DNA from: Acinetobacter baumannii
GTDB taxonomy: Bacteria; Pseudomonadota; Gammaproteobacteria; Pseudomonadales; Moraxellaceae
Length of the DNA stretch: 64,000 nucleotides
Assembly (NCBI RefSeq): GCF_009759685.1
Contig: NZ_CP046654.1
Coordinates: forward strand, 868,001-932,000
Direction: 5' to 3'
In this document: positions 1 to 10,176 of the stretch, piece by piece
Position numbering within the stretch: position 1 is the first letter of the stretch
How the letters are laid out: each line of letters begins with the position of its first letter
Made by a program: the position numbers and the translations under genes
Notes under the pieces: model-generated
Seen by the model: only the letters and a program-made list of their open reading frames with translations
What the model was told of the DNA's origin: nothing
Database searches by the model: none

Positions 1-383
1 AAGCTGGGGCAGAAGCGGCATTTGCACATACTGTTCAATATACAAAAGATCGTAAAGCATTTGGCAAACCAATTGGAGCATTCCAAAATACTCGTTTTAA
101 ACTTGCCGAACTTAGAACAGAGATAGATTTCTGCCGTACCTATTTAGATCGTTGTATGGAATTACAACTCGATGAAAAATTGAGTGTTGAAGCTGCAGCG
201 GCTGCAAAATATAAAATTTCAGATATGTTTTCAAAAGTTGTAGATGAATGTCTTCAATTACATGGTGGTTATGGCTATATGATGGAATATCCAATTGCAC
301 GCGCTTATATCGATCACCGAGCAAACCGTATTTATGCAGGCACCAATGAAATTATGAAAGAATTAATCTCTAGAACTCTTTAA
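1..383 (+). CDS. acyl-CoA dehydrogenase, C-terminal part (5' end outside window)
   Basis: The reading frame is open from the first base and stops at 381-383, so only about the last 126 residues are present. They form the C-terminal helical domain of a medium-length acyl-CoA dehydrogenase, the FAD enzyme that makes the first double bond in fatty-acid or branched-chain acyl-CoA oxidation. Seen: the segment FGKPIGAFQNTRFKLAE and the family hallmark LHGGYGYMMEYPIARAYID, followed by YAGTNEIMKELISR. These residues contact FAD of the neighbouring subunit in known members. The natural substrate cannot be told from this piece. An in-frame ATG at 156 is internal and not the start. Confidence 0.9.
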   Translation, partial: AGAEAAFAHTVQYTKDRKAFGKPIGAFQNTRFKLAELRTEIDFCRTYLDRCMELQLDEKLSVEAAAAAKYKISDMFSKVVDECLQLHGGYGYMMEYPIARAYIDHRANRIYAGTNEIMKELISRTL

Positions 384-393
384 TCTTCATTAT

Positions 394-421
394 AAAAAGG
401 AGGCTTATAGCCTCCTTTTTT
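394..421. terminator. bidirectional intrinsic terminator
   Basis: An 11-bp stem (AAAAAGGAGGC / GCCTCCTTTTT) with a TTATA loop is flanked by A-runs and T-runs on both sides. It lies between two convergent genes, the acyl-CoA dehydrogenase and the flavin monooxygenase, and can serve both strands. Confidence 0.85.
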
Positions 422-432
422 ATTTTCGAATA

Positions 433-1923
433 TCAAGACACTAATTTTGGTTTACGTGTAGAAACTTCTGAATGCTTATGAAAACGTAGAACACCATCAT
501 CAAATTTTGCATTTTTTAATGATTTTCGGTCTTCAAGATAATTATTGGTTACCTGCCATGGAGCTTGTTTACCTTGTTTAGGAATCACGTCAGCAGCACG
601 ACTAATATAACCAGATGATAAGCTACCCATGACTGTGTCTTCTTCCATCACGCTCTTATCACCAGATGGAATGACTTCATCATAATTATTCTTATCCATG
701 TAATTTAATAAACGGCAGATATAATCTGCTGCAATATCAACTTTTAATGTCCATGAAGCATTTACATAGCCAATAATCATCGCCATGTTTGGTACATCGC
801 TGAGCATCACGCCGTTATAAAGCATGTGTTCAGATGATTTAACTGGCTCTCCATCAATAGTTGCCTGCACACCGCCCATGATTTGAACCTGCAAACCTGT
901 TGCAGATACGATAATATCGGCATCAAGATGCTTGCCTGATTTTAATTGAATACCAGTCTCAGTAAATTTTTCAATTTGATCAGTTTCAACACTCGCCTTA
1001 CCCTCACGAAGAATTTTGAATAAATCACCATCAGGAACTACGCAAAGACGCTGATCCCAAGGGTTATATGAAGGTGTAAAATGTTTCATATCAACTTTAC
1101 CCTTAAGTTGCATTTCAATTGCTTTTAAGAGTAAACGACGAACTGTTTTAGGATGCTTTTGAGACAATGCATAAATTGCTCGTTGCATACCAATATTACG
1201 AGCACGCGTAAATTTATAGGCTGCTTCTTCAGACATAAATCTACGAGTTTTTTCATAGATGAAATCAATAGACGGAACAGAAGCAATATAAGTTGGTGAA
1301 CGTTGTAACATCGTTACATGACCTGCTCCACCTTTTGACATTGCAGGCACCAGTGTAATTGCTGTAGCTCCGCTACCAATAATTACTACTTTTTTACCCT
1401 TATAATCCAAGTTTTCAGGCCAATGTTGTGGATGAATGAGTTGACCTTTGAAAGCTTCTTGATTTGGGAAAGCCGGCGCGTAGCCTTGGTCATAATTATA
1501 ATAACCAGTACAACCTACAACGAAGTTAGCAACCCAAGTCTGCTGTTTTTTCTTATTGTCCTCGACAATAACATGCCACTTTTTCGAGGCAGAATCATAA
1601 TTCGCAGAAAGGACACGATGGCCAAAATGAATTTTTTCTTTTAACTTAAACTCATCAATCACTTCCCCTAGATATCCTTTAATAGAGGCACCATCAGCGA
1701 GAACATTGGCTTTGCGCCATGGTTTAAAGTTAAAACCAAAAGTAGACATATCTGAATCAGAACGGATACCAGGATAGCGGAAAAGATCCCAAGTTCCACC
1801 AAACGATTCACGACGCTCCAAAATTTCAAACTGACGTTGTGGAGAGTTTTTAGATAAATGGGCAGCAACTCCTATTCCTGATATGCCTGCACCAATGATT
1901 AATACATCAACTTGCTTTTCCAT
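433..1923 (-). CDS. flavin-containing monooxygenase, Baeyer-Villiger type
   Basis: A 496-residue cytosolic FAD/NADPH monooxygenase. Seen: an N-terminal FAD Rossmann motif GAGISG (residues 11-16), the Baeyer-Villiger fingerprint FxGxxxHxxxWP as FKGQLIHPQHWP (158-169), and a second NADPH Rossmann motif GSGATA (183-188). This order is diagnostic of class B flavoprotein monooxygenases, which insert oxygen next to a ketone or oxygenate soft heteroatoms. Related Acinetobacter and mycobacterial proteins (EtaA-like) have broad substrates; the substrate here is unknown. The gene is monocistronic, converges on the upstream dehydrogenase and is followed by a shared terminator. The ATG start is directly before the FAD motif as expected. 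Confidence 0.9.
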   Translation of the reverse strand: MEKQVDVLIIGAGISGIGVAAHLSKNSPQRQFEILERRESFGGTWDLFRYPGIRSDSDMSTFGFNFKPWRKANVLADGASIKGYLGEVIDEFKLKEKIHFGHRVLSANYDSASKKWHVIVEDNKKKQQTWVANFVVGCTGYYNYDQGYAPAFPNQEAFKGQLIHPQHWPENLDYKGKKVVIIGSGATAITLVPAMSKGGAGHVTMLQRSPTYIASVPSIDFIYEKTRRFMSEEAAYKFTRARNIGMQRAIYALSQKHPKTVRRLLLKAIEMQLKGKVDMKHFTPSYNPWDQRLCVVPDGDLFKILREGKASVETDQIEKFTETGIQLKSGKHLDADIIVSATGLQVQIMGGVQATIDGEPVKSSEHMLYNGVMLSDVPNMAMIIGYVNASWTLKVDIAADYICRLLNYMDKNNYDEVIPSGDKSVMEEDTVMGSLSSGYISRAADVIPKQGKQAPWQVTNNYLEDRKSLKNAKFDDGVLRFHKHSEVSTRKPKLVS

Positions 1924-2061
1924 TTTATTTTTATACCCATTGTTGAGAATATAACTTTATTAAATCACAATTTTGACAATACACAATGTCAAGTTTGACC
2001 GTTTATCCGTTTTTTTATGTCACTTGGGGACAAATTTTTAATTTTATGTTTTTTGGAAAAT

Positions 2062-2092
2062 AAAAAAGACCGGCATAAAGCCGGTCTTTTTT
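2062..2092 (-). terminator. terminator of the ribosomal-protein supercluster
   Basis: A strong stem GACCGGC/GCCGGTC with loop ATAAA, extended by A/T pairs and a T-run, lies 13 bp beyond the rplQ stop on the minus strand. Flanking A and T runs would also let it work on the plus strand. Confidence 0.88.
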
Positions 2093-2104
2093 GAATAATA
2101 TCAA

Positions 2105-2482
2105 TTATTCAGCTGAAGTGTTCACTTCACGATCTACAAGCTCAACGTAAGCCATCGGTGCTGCATCACCAGCACGGAAGCCCGCTTTAAGAACACGTAG
2201 ATAACCGCCGTTACGTTCTTTGTAACGAGGGCCGAGTACGGTAAATAATTTACCAACAGTTGCAGCATTACGAGTACGAGCAAATGCTAAACGACGATTT
2301 GCTACAGTATCGTTTTTTGCTAGAGTGATTAAAGGCTCAGCAACACGACGTAATTCTTTAGCTTTAGGCAAAGTTGTTTTGATCAACTCATGTTCAAATA
2401 AAGAATTAGCCAAGTTTTGGAACATCGCTTTACGATGGCTGCTTGTACGGCCTAATTTCACACCACTATTACGATGACGCAT
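2105..2482 (-). CDS. rplQ: 50S ribosomal protein L17
   Basis: A 125-residue L17, close to the E. coli length (127). It begins [20 protein letters not shown], the invariant start of bacterial L17, followed by the [17 protein letters not shown] block. It is the last gene of the alpha operon, 18 bp after rpoA, and is followed by the cluster terminator. The E. coli counterpart lies near the peptide exit tunnel. Confidence 0.98.
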   Translation of the reverse strand: MRHRNSGVKLGRTSSHRKAMFQNLANSLFEHELIKTTLPKAKELRRVAEPLITLAKNDTVANRRLAFARTRNAATVGKLFTVLGPRYKERNGGYLRVLKAGFRAGDAAPMAYVELVDREVNTSAE

Positions 2483-2500
2483 GGTGATAGTCCTACTTAA

Positions 2501-3508
2501 TTAACGGCTACGATAGGCAAAACGGTCGTCCATACGAAGACTAGCTGGTGGCCAGTTCTCAAGACGCATACCGAGTTGTAAACCTTTCGATGCCAAAACA
2601 TCTTTGATCTCTGTTAACGATTTTTTACCAAGGTTAGGAGTTTTTAACAACTCAACTTCAGTACGTTGAACAAGATCACCAATGTAGTAAATATTTTCTG
2701 CTTTCAAACAGTTAGCAGAACGAACAGTAAGCTCTAGATCATCTACTGGGCGAAGCAAGATTGGGTCAACTTCTTCACGAGGTTCTTGAGCAACAGGAGT
2801 TTGGTCTTTCTGAAGATCAACAAATATTGCAATTTGTTGTTGCAAGATTGTTGCCGCTTTGCGGATTGCTTCTTCAGGATCAACCGTACCGTTGGTCTCA
2901 AGATCGATTACCAGTTTATCTAAATCGGTACGTTGTTCTACACGCGCATTTTCTACGGTGTAAGAAACACGCTTAATTGGGCTATAAGAAGCATCTAACT
3001 GTAAACGACCTACAGGACGTGTTTCGCCTTCAGGGAAACGAGAGTCAGATGTTTCATAACCACGACCTTGAGAAACTTTCAAGCGCATTTTTAATGAGCC
3101 TGTAGCACTCAAAGTACCAATTAAATGTTCTGGGTTAACCACTTCAACATTATGAGGTAAACGAAGGTCGGCAGCAGTAATGTCACCAGGACCTTGTTTT
3201 TCTAATGTTAAATAAGCTTCATTTTGATCGAACAGCTTAATAGACAATCCTTTTAGGTTCAGCAAGAGCTCGACGATGTCCTGCTGCAAGCCTTCTAAAG
3301 TACTGTACTCGTGCTCGACACCTTCTATCTCTACTTCAACCACAGCAGCGCCTGGCAAAGAAGACAATAGAATGCGACGTAAAGCATTACCTAGAGTATG
3401 GCCAAAACCACGCTCTAAAGGTTCCAGAATCACTTTTGCCGAGGTCCCGCTTACCGCTTCGACCTTGATCGCTTGCGGAGTTAGAAACTCGTTTGCAGTA
3501 CGCGTCAT
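2501..3508 (-). CDS. rpoA: DNA-directed RNA polymerase alpha subunit
   Basis: A 335-residue alpha subunit (E. coli 329). The N-terminal assembly domain carries the [18 protein letters not shown] dimerisation helix. A linker rich in Glu/Pro around residue 240 leads to the C-terminal domain, which holds the DNA- and activator-contact motif [17 protein letters not shown] and the helix-hairpin-helix [13 protein letters not shown]. It lies between rpsD and rplQ in the standard alpha operon, where ribosome and RNA polymerase production are co-regulated. The ATG start is preceded by an AGG-type ribosome binding site. Confidence 0.99.
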   Translation of the reverse strand: MTRTANEFLTPQAIKVEAVSGTSAKVILEPLERGFGHTLGNALRRILLSSLPGAAVVEVEIEGVEHEYSTLEGLQQDIVELLLNLKGLSIKLFDQNEAYLTLEKQGPGDITAADLRLPHNVEVVNPEHLIGTLSATGSLKMRLKVSQGRGYETSDSRFPEGETRPVGRLQLDASYSPIKRVSYTVENARVEQRTDLDKLVIDLETNGTVDPEEAIRKAATILQQQIAIFVDLQKDQTPVAQEPREEVDPILLRPVDDLELTVRSANCLKAENIYYIGDLVQRTEVELLKTPNLGKKSLTEIKDVLASKGLQLGMRLENWPPASLRMDDRFAYRSR

Positions 3509-3525
3509 TATTGCTACCTCAAGGA

Positions 3526-4152
3526 TTATTTAGAATACAATTCTACAATCAAGCTTTCGTTGATTTCAGCAGGTAAATCAGAACGATCTGGTGCAGCTTT
3601 AAACGTACCTTCAAGCTTAGAGTGATCAACTTCGATCCAAGCTGGAATACCACGTTGAGCAGCCAATTCAATCGCGTTTTTAATACGCAATTGTTGTTTA
3701 GCACCTTCGTGAACCGCAATTACATCACCAGCTTTAACTTGAATAGATGCGATGTTTACACGACGACCATTCAAAGTAATGCTACGGTGACTTACTAACT
3801 GACGAGCTTCTGCACGTGTAGAACCAAAACCCATGCGATAAACAACGTTATCAAGACGGCTTTCAAGCAATTTCAACAAGTTCTCACCAGTTGCGCCTTT
3901 AACACGAGCTGCTTCTTTATAGTAGTTACTAAATTGACGCTCTAACACACCGTAAATACGACGGACTTTTTGTTTTTCACGTAATTGTAGTGAATACTCA
4001 GATTGCTTACCACCGCGAGCCTGACCATGCTGACCAGGTGCTTTGTTAGCTTTTTTAGTTTTGACGTCAAATGGTTTAACGCCAGATTTAAGTTGCAGGT
4101 CTGTCCCTTCGCGGCGAGAGAGTTTGCATTTTGGACCAATATAACGAGCCAT
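3526..4152 (-). CDS. rpsD: 30S ribosomal protein S4
   Basis: A 208-residue S4 (E. coli 206). It starts [19 protein letters not shown] and has the S4 RNA-binding domain around residues 95-160 ([25 protein letters not shown]). The zinc cysteine cluster of some S4 proteins is absent; only one early cysteine is present. S4 is a primary 16S rRNA binder, and in E. coli it represses translation of its own alpha operon by binding the mRNA upstream of rpsM. The leader feature upstream of rpsM here is compatible with that but not proven. Confidence 0.98.
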
Positions 4153-4164
4153 GAATGTTTCTCC

Positions 4165-4551
4165 TTACACGCGACGTTTTTTAGGTGGACGGCAACCGTT
4201 GTGAGGAATTGGAGTCACATCGGTAATGCTGTTAATCTTATAACCCACTGCGCCTAATGCACGAACCGCAGACTCACGACCTGGACCAGGACCTTTTACA
4301 AGGACGTCAAGGTTTTTCAAACCGTAATCCAAAGCCGCTTTACCAGCAACTTCAGCAGCTACCTGAGCAGCAAACGGAGTTGATTTACGTGAACCACGGA
4401 AGCCTTGTCCACCTGAGGTGGCCCAAGCCAATGCATTACCTTGACGATCGGTAATCGTAACAATGGTGTTATTAAAAGACGCGTGAATGTGTGCAACACC
4501 TTCAGAGACGGTACGAGTGACCTTCTTGCGTGTGCGAGTATCTTTAGCCAT
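4165..4551 (-). CDS. rpsK: 30S ribosomal protein S11
   Basis: A 128-residue S11, one residue shorter than in E. coli. Typical blocks are [19 protein letters not shown] and the C-terminal [18 protein letters not shown]. It sits in the platform of the small subunit and contacts 16S rRNA near the E site. It lies between rpsM and rpsD with 12-19 bp gaps, as in all gammaproteobacterial alpha operons. Confidence 0.98.
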
Positions 4552-4570
4552 CTTTTAGCTTCCAGAAATC

Positions 4571-4927
4571 TTACTTTTTAATCGGTTTGCGCGGACCTTT
4601 ACGGGTACGTGCGTTAGTTTTGGTGCGTTGACCACGGACAGGCAAGCTGCGACGATGACGAAGGCCACGATAGCAACCTAAATCCATTAAACGTTTAATG
4701 TTCATGGAAATTTCGCGACGTAAGTCACCTTCGGTAGGAACCTTAGCAACTTCTGCACGAATCGCATCAAGCTGTGCATCGTCCAACTCACGGATCTTAG
4801 TAGTCTCAGTAATACCAACTGCAGCTAAGATGTTCTTAGCAGTGTGGCGACCGATACCAAAGATGTAAGTGAGGGAGATAACAGCATGCTTGTTATCCGG
4901 AATGTTTACACCGGCAATACGAGCCAT
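4571..4927 (-). CDS. rpsM: 30S ribosomal protein S13
   Basis: A 118-residue S13 (E. coli 118). It starts [22 protein letters not shown], has the helix-hairpin-helix segment [14 protein letters not shown], and ends in the basic tail [18 protein letters not shown] that reaches toward the P-site tRNA. It is the first gene of the alpha operon. A 107-bp gap separates it from rpmJ and holds a possible promoter and a strong hairpin. Confidence 0.98.
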
Positions 4928-4962
4928 TCACTTTTCTCCAAAAAGGCAGTAGAGATAATCAA

Positions 4963-4989
4963 CCGCCCCACAAAAATCTTGAGGGGCGG
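4963..4989 (-). promoter_or_regulatory. GC-rich hairpin upstream of rpsM
   Basis: On the minus strand a 7-bp stem CCGCCCC/GGGGCGG closes a loop of about 13 nt, 36 bp before the rpsM start codon. There is no T-run after it, so it is not a classical terminator. In E. coli, S4 binds a pseudoknot in this position to repress the alpha operon; whether this element does the same is inference. Confidence 0.6.
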
Positions 4990-5019
4990 ATATTAACCCA
5001 ATTCGCCTACTGAAATCAA
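4990..5019 (-). promoter_or_regulatory. possible alpha-operon promoter
   Basis: Minus-strand hexamers TTGATT (5014-5019) and TAATAT (4990-4995) are separated by 18 bp. It lies in the rpmJ-rpsM gap where E. coli also has alpha-operon expression signals. The -10 abuts the GC-rich hairpin, so a transcript starting here would lose part of the first stem arm; both elements may not act together. Confidence 0.45.
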
Positions 5020-5034
5020 CAGGTCTTGATTAGA

Positions 5035-5151
5035 TTAACCTTGACGCTGCTTATGACGAGGTTCTGCGCTACAAATCACGCGAATAACCCCATTACGACG
5101 GATAACTTTACAGCTACCACAAATTTTCTTTACAGAAGCTTGTACTTTCAT
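5035..5151 (-). CDS. rpmJ: 50S ribosomal protein L36
   Basis: A 38-residue ORF read directly from the minus strand: it starts [19 protein letters not shown] and ends EPRHKQRQG. The zinc ligands of the C+ form are present (Cys11, Cys14, Cys27, His33), so this is the zinc-binding L36. It lies 20 bp after secY, its standard place at the end of the spc operon. L36 binds 23S rRNA in the large subunit. Confidence 0.97.
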
Positions 5152-5171
5152 GATGAAACCTCTAAGTGCGC

Positions 5172-6530
5172 TTATCCCTTAGGATGAGCAGTCGTTTTTC
5201 TCATTAATGTTTGATTGTCATATTGATGAGAAGTTAAATGCGCTTGTAGCTGAGCCATAAAGTCCATAACAACAACGACTACAATGAGTAATGAGGTACC
5301 ACCCAAATAGAATGGAATACCAAAAGAACTTTGTAGAATCATTGGCATCAAACAAATGACTGTAATATAAATCGCACCAATAAACGTCAAACGATTAAGA
5401 ATATGATCTAAGTAACGAGCAGTTTGCTCACCTGGGCGAATACCAGGCACATAAGCTCCGCTGCGTTTTAGATTTTCTGATACTTCCTTAGGGCTAAATA
5501 CTAAAGCCGTATAAAAGTAACAGAAAAAGATAATTAACGCACCAAAGAGCACCAAATACAAAGGCTGTCCAGGCGACAATACTAAAGCTAAATCTTGTAA
5601 ACTACGTTTAATTAAACCAGCATTCGGATCTGCACTTCCTACCCATTGTCCCAAACTAGCTGGGAACAAGAGTAAAGAACTCGCAAAAATCGCAGGAATC
5701 ACACCAGCCATATTAATTTTCAACGGTAGATGTGTTTGCTGAGCTGTAAATATACGACGCCCTTGCTGCTTCTGTGCATAGTTTACTGGAATACGACGCT
5801 GTGCTTTTTCAATAAACACAATCGCCGCCAATACACCAAGAGACAAAAGACCAAAGATAACAAGACCAATTAAACTTGTTTGACCATTATCGACAGATGA
5901 TACTGATTGCATAATTAATTTAGGCAAACCAGCAACAATACCTGCAAAAATAATCATTGAGATACCATTACCGATACCTCTTTCAGTGATCTGTTCACCT
6001 AGCCACATTAAGAACATAGTTCCTGCGACAAGTGATGTAACTGCAGGTATATAAAAAGCAAGACCACTAGATAGAGTAATACCCTGTCCAATAAGACCTG
6101 CACACATACCTACTGCCTGAACCACTGCAAGTAATAATGTACCCTGACGCGTATATTGATTAATTTTACGTTTACCTTGCTCCCCTTCCTTTTTCAAGGC
6201 TTCGAGAGAAGGAATCACTGTAGACATTAACTGCACAATAATTGATGCAGAAATATAAGGCATGATTCCCAAAGCAAGAATCGACATTCGCTCTAAAGCA
6301 CCGCCAGAAAACATATTGAATAGCCCAAGAATAGTTCCTTGGTTTGCATGAAATAAATTTTCTAACGCAGCATTATTAATGCCTGGTACTGGAATATGCG
6401 CTCCTAGTCGAAAGACCAGCAATGCACCGATTAGAAAACTCATCCGGCGAATAATTTCACGATATTTCACGTGAAATGGCTGACCTTTCATCATGTTGAC
6501 ATGACCTGAAGAACTAGGAGACATAGACAC
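5172..6530 (-). CDS. secY: preprotein translocase subunit SecY
   Basis: A 452-residue inner-membrane protein with ten predicted hydrophobic segments. It forms the channel of the SecYEG translocon, which exports unfolded proteins and inserts membrane proteins. Seen: [25 protein letters not shown] at the first membrane segment (plug region after it), [14 protein letters not shown], and the cytosolic loop [11 protein letters not shown], a SecA/ribosome contact region. It sits between rplO (6 bp) and rpmJ, as expected for the spc operon. The N-terminus is about 15 residues longer than the E. coli form, with a polar Ser-rich stretch before the first helix. Confidence 0.98.
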
Positions 6531-6536
6531 TCGAGA

Positions 6537-6977
6537 TTACTCCTCGACTTTGCCGCCAGCTGCTTCAATTGCAGCTTTAGCGCCTTTAGTCAATGCAACA
6601 CCTTGAACAGTGAATGCACGAGTGATTTCACCAGAAAGCACGATACGAGCGCGAATTTGATCGCGACGAACAACATTCGCAGCTTTTAAAGTTTCAAGGC
6701 TAACGATGTCGCCTTCCACTTTACTTAACTCAGACAAACGTACTTCAGCAGTTTTTAAAGCGATTTGGCTAGTGAAACCGAATTTAGGTAAACGACGATA
6801 AATCGCTGTTTGACCGCCTTCGAAACCTGGACGAACGCCACCACTTTTACGTGATTTTTGACCTTTGATACCACGACCACCAGTCTTACCAACGCCAGAA
6901 CCGATACCACGGCCTAAACGACGGTGTTCACGTTTTGCACCTTCTGCAGGTGCAAGCTCATTTAAACGCAGAGTCAT
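6537..6977 (-). CDS. rplO: 50S ribosomal protein L15
   Basis: A 146-residue L15 (E. coli 144). The N-terminal Gly/Arg-rich extension ([22 protein letters not shown]) threads through 23S rRNA in known structures, and the globular C-terminal domain ends [14 protein letters not shown]. It is followed after 6 bp by secY and preceded by rpmD by 3 bp, so translation is probably coupled. Confidence 0.98.
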
Positions 6978-6980
6978 GGC

Positions 6981-7157
6981 TTATTCCTCTACACTAACCA
7001 TATAGTAGACTTTGTTGATCATACCACGGTTAGAAGGCGTATCTTGCACTTCTACAGTATGACCAATACGACGCAGACCTAAACCTTGTAAGCAAAGCTT
7101 GTGATTTTTCAAGCGATGTGAAGAAGATTTAGTCTGGGTAACTTTAATCGTTTTCAT
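6981..7157 (-). CDS. rpmD: 50S ribosomal protein L30
   Basis: A 58-residue ORF translated by hand on the minus strand: it starts [20 protein letters not shown] and continues [20 protein letters not shown] with the end YYMVSVEE. This matches bacterial L30 in length and core motif ([17 protein letters not shown]). It lies between rpsE (6 bp) and rplO (3 bp), the conserved spc-operon place. Confidence 0.97.
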
Positions 7158-7163
7158 GATTGA

Positions 7164-7661
7164 TTACCCTTGAATTTCTTCTACTGATTTACCACGTTTC
7201 GCAGCGACTTTCTCAGGAGAAGTCATATCACGCAAACCTTTAAAAGTTGCGTTTACTACGTTAGCAGCGTTAGTAGAACCATAACATTTAGCAAGTACGT
7301 TATGTACACCTGCAGCTTCAAGAACGGCACGCATTGCACCACCAGCGATTACGCCAGTACCTTCTGAAGCAGGTTGCATGTATACACGGCTTGCACCATG
7401 ACGAGCATTCACAGGGTGTTGTAAAGTAGTACCAGCAAGGTCTACAGTGATCATGTTACGACGTGCAGCTTCAAGTGCTTTAGAAATAGCAGCTGGAACT
7501 TCACGAGCTTTACCACGACCAAAACCTACGCGACCATTACCATCGCCCACAACAGTTAATGCTGTGAAAGAGAAGATACGACCACCCTTAACAACCTTGG
7601 CTACACGATCAACGGCAACCAGCTTTTCAACGAGACCTTCGTTTTGTTCAACTTTTGCCAT
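7164..7661 (-). CDS. rpsE: 30S ribosomal protein S5
   Basis: A 165-residue S5 (E. coli 167). It holds the double-stranded-RNA-binding fold ([23 protein letters not shown]) and the C-terminal segment [29 protein letters not shown]. In E. coli, S5 lies at the mRNA entry channel, and changes in the VVKGGR loop give spectinomycin resistance; the loop here looks wild type. It is 2 bp from rplR, so translational coupling is likely. Confidence 0.98.
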
Positions 7662-7663
7662 GA

Positions 7664-8014
7664 TTAGAACTCCAAGCCGCCTTCACGAGCAGCATCAGCC
7701 AAGGCTTTGATACGACCATGATATTTAAAACCAGAACGGTCAAATGCAACTTTAGTAACGCCAGCTGCTTTAGCACGTTCTGCGATTAAAGCACCAACTT
7801 TCGTCGCAGCTTCAATATTACCAGTAGTACCACTACGTAAAGATGCATCTAAAGTTGAAGCTTGCGCTAAAACTTTGCCACCATCTGCTGAAATAACTTG
7901 AGCATAGATGTGACGCGGAGTGCGGTTTACACACAAACGAGTCGCACCCAATGCACGGATGTGCAAGCGTGTGCTTTTCGCACGACGCAAACGGGATTGT
8001 TTCTTTTCGTTCAT
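7664..8014 (-). CDS. rplR: 50S ribosomal protein L18
   Basis: A 116-residue L18 (E. coli 117). It starts [20 protein letters not shown] and includes [16 protein letters not shown] and [28 protein letters not shown], the 5S rRNA-binding and C-terminal signatures. L18 with L5 and L25 joins 5S rRNA to the large subunit. It lies between rplF (14 bp) and rpsE (2 bp). Confidence 0.98.
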
Positions 8015-8028
8015 AAGAACCTCGCGCC

Positions 8029-8562
8029 TTATTTCTTCTTAGCTTCTTTACGAAGAATGACTTCATCCGAATAACGAACACCTTTACCTTTATATGGTTC
8101 AGGAGAACGGTATGCACGGATTTCTGCCGCTACTTGACCTAACAACTGCTTGTTTGCTGATTTCAAAATGATTTCAGTAGCAGTTGGAGTTTCCGCTGTT
8201 ACACCTTCTGGTAAAGCGTAGTCAATTGGGTGTGAGTAACCAAGGTTAAGGTTTACAACTGTACCTTTAACCGCAGCTTTATAACCAACACCAACTAGCT
8301 GCAACTTACGTTCGAAGCCTTCGCTAACACCTTTAACAAGGTTGTTCAATACAGCGCGAGCAGTACCAGCTTGCATCCAAGCATCTTTCGATTCTTTAGC
8401 TGGAGCAAGTTGAAGTTTACCTTCTTCCTGTTTTAGCTCGACCAGCGCATGCAGGTTGAAAGACAATGTACCTTTGCTGCCTTTCACTTCGACCTGCCGG
8501 CCGTTCTGAGTAACTGTTACACCATTTGGTACAGTTACTGGGGCTTTAGCCACACGAGACAT
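8029..8562 (-). CDS. rplF: 50S ribosomal protein L6
   Basis: A 177-residue L6, the same length as in E. coli. Two repeated L6 folds are visible; the second carries the signature [24 protein letters not shown] at the C-terminus. L6 lies near the factor-binding site (sarcin-ricin loop) of the 50S subunit. It is downstream of rpsH by 13 bp in the spc operon. Confidence 0.98.
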
Positions 8563-8575
8563 GAGGAATCACCTA

Positions 8576-8971
8576 TTAAGAAACAAAAGCAATAACTTCA
8601 CCACCGATGCCCGCAGCACGTGCAGCGCGATCAGTCATGATGCCTTTGCTTGTAGAAACAATTGCAATACCTAAACCTTGCTTAACGCTTGGAAGTTTAT
8701 CTTTGCCACGGTATTGGCGAAGGCCTGGACGGCTTACGCGCTTAACCATTTCGATAACTGGTTTGCCTTCGAAATATTTTAAAGTAATAGTCAAAGTAGA
8801 TTTTGTCTCTTCTTGAGCAACTTCTACGTTTGAAATATAACCTTCTTGTTGAAGTACGTTTGCAATAGCAACTTTCAACTTAGAAGACGGCATAGAAACA
8901 GTTTGTTTCTTAGCCATTTGTGCGTTACGAACACGTGTTAGCATGTCGGCAACGGTATCTTGCATACTCAT
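8576..8971 (-). CDS. rpsH: 30S ribosomal protein S8
   Basis: A 131-residue S8 (E. coli 130) starting [18 protein letters not shown]; the second Met is the classical start, so the true N-terminus may be two residues shorter. The C-terminal RNA-binding signature [27 protein letters not shown] is complete. In E. coli, S8 represses the spc operon by binding mRNA near the rplE start; I could not recognise an equally clear S8-site mimic here. Confidence 0.98.
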
Positions 8972-8982
8972 TTAGTCGCTCC

Positions 8983-9288
8983 TTACCAGCTTGCCTTAAC
9001 AACGCCTGGTACATCACCTTGCATTACTGTGTCACGTAATTTGTTACGGCTTAAACCGAACTTACGGAAGTAACCATGAGGACGACCAGTTAAACCACAA
9101 CGGTTACGAAGACGTACCGGAGATGCATTACGTGGCAATGCTTGTAACTTTAACATCGCTTCGAAACGTTCTTCGTCGCTCGCATTTACATTTGCAATAG
9201 TTGCTTTTAATTCAGCACGTTTTGCAGCGTATTTAGCAACAGTTTTTTCGCGTTTCAATTCGCGATTAATCATACCTTTCTTAGCCAT
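8983..9288 (-). CDS. rpsN: 30S ribosomal protein S14
   Basis: A 101-residue S14 of the long, zinc-free (C-) type, as in E. coli. It starts [17 protein letters not shown], and the C-terminal block [22 protein letters not shown] has only one of the four cysteines of the zinc form. It binds the 3' major domain of 16S rRNA in the head. It lies between rplE (9 bp) and rpsH (11 bp). Confidence 0.98.
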
Positions 9289-9297
9289 ATCGACCTC

Positions 9298-9834
9298 TTA
9301 TTTGAACGGGAAGCCGAATGCACGCATAAGCGCACGGCCTTCGTCATCGGTGCGAGCAGTCGTAGTAATAGTAATATCCATACCACGAATACGATCAATC
9401 TTGTCGAAATCGATTTCAGGGAAAACGATTTGCTCTTTCAAACCCATTGAGTAGTTACCACGACCGTCGAAAGATTTCGCTGAGAAACCACGGAAGTCAC
9501 GGATACGAGGGATTGCGATAGAGATCAAACGGTCCAAGAATTCGTACATTTGGTCGCCACGTAAAGTAACTTTACAACCAATTGGCCAACCATCACGGAT
9601 TTTGAAACCAGCGATAGATTTACGTGCAAGAGTAACTACTGGTTTTTGACCAGCAATTAATTGCATGTCAGCTACAGCGCCGTCTAATAATTTCTTATCA
9701 GTAGCTGCTGCGCCTACACCCATGTTAAGAGTGATTTTTGTGATGCGAGGAATTTCCATCACATTCTTAATGCTAAGTTCTTCTTGTAACTTCGCTTTAA
9801 GTTCGTCGTTGTAACGTGCTTTAAGTCTGGCCAT
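9298..9834 (-). CDS. rplE: 50S ribosomal protein L5
   Basis: A 178-residue L5 (E. coli 179). Signature segments are [19 protein letters not shown] and the C-terminal [27 protein letters not shown]. It binds 5S rRNA and contacts S13 and P-site tRNA across the subunit bridge. The 15-bp gap to rplX includes the region where E. coli carries the S8 operator. Confidence 0.98.
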
Positions 9835-9849
9835 TGCCTTTTCAACCTA

Positions 9850-10167
9850 TTACTTCGCTACCGCCACTGATTCACCAGTTGATTTGTAAACGCGAGTTTT
9901 CACGCCATCAATCACTTGGTAACCAACACGGTCAGCCTTCTGGGTTGTAGCATTTAAAATTGCCACGTTTGAGATATGAAGCGAAGCTTCTTGAGTAACG
10001 ATACCGCCTTCAGCGCCAGTTACACGATTCGGCTTTTGATGCTTCTTCACTAAGTTAAGGCCTTCAACCTTAACGCGGTCTTCAGAAACAGACAAAACAG
10101 TACCCTGTTTGCCTTTTTCTTTACCTGCGATCACGATAACCTGATCGCCTTTTTTAATCTTAGCCAT
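9850..10167 (-). CDS. rplX: 50S ribosomal protein L24
   Basis: A 105-residue L24 (E. coli 104) with an N-terminal KOW motif ([21 protein letters not shown]) and the [10 protein letters not shown] segment. It is an assembly initiator binding the 5' end of 23S rRNA. It is 9 bp downstream of rplN in the spc operon. Confidence 0.98.
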
Positions 10168-10176
10168 GATTGCCTC

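Noticed and set aside
4963..4989. Rho-independent terminator at the spc/alpha junction
   Set aside because: Strong stem but no T-run on the minus strand; listed only as a regulatory hairpin.
9820..9860. S8 operator mimic near the rplE start
   Set aside because: I could not find a clear S8-binding helix matching the E. coli site; left unannotated.
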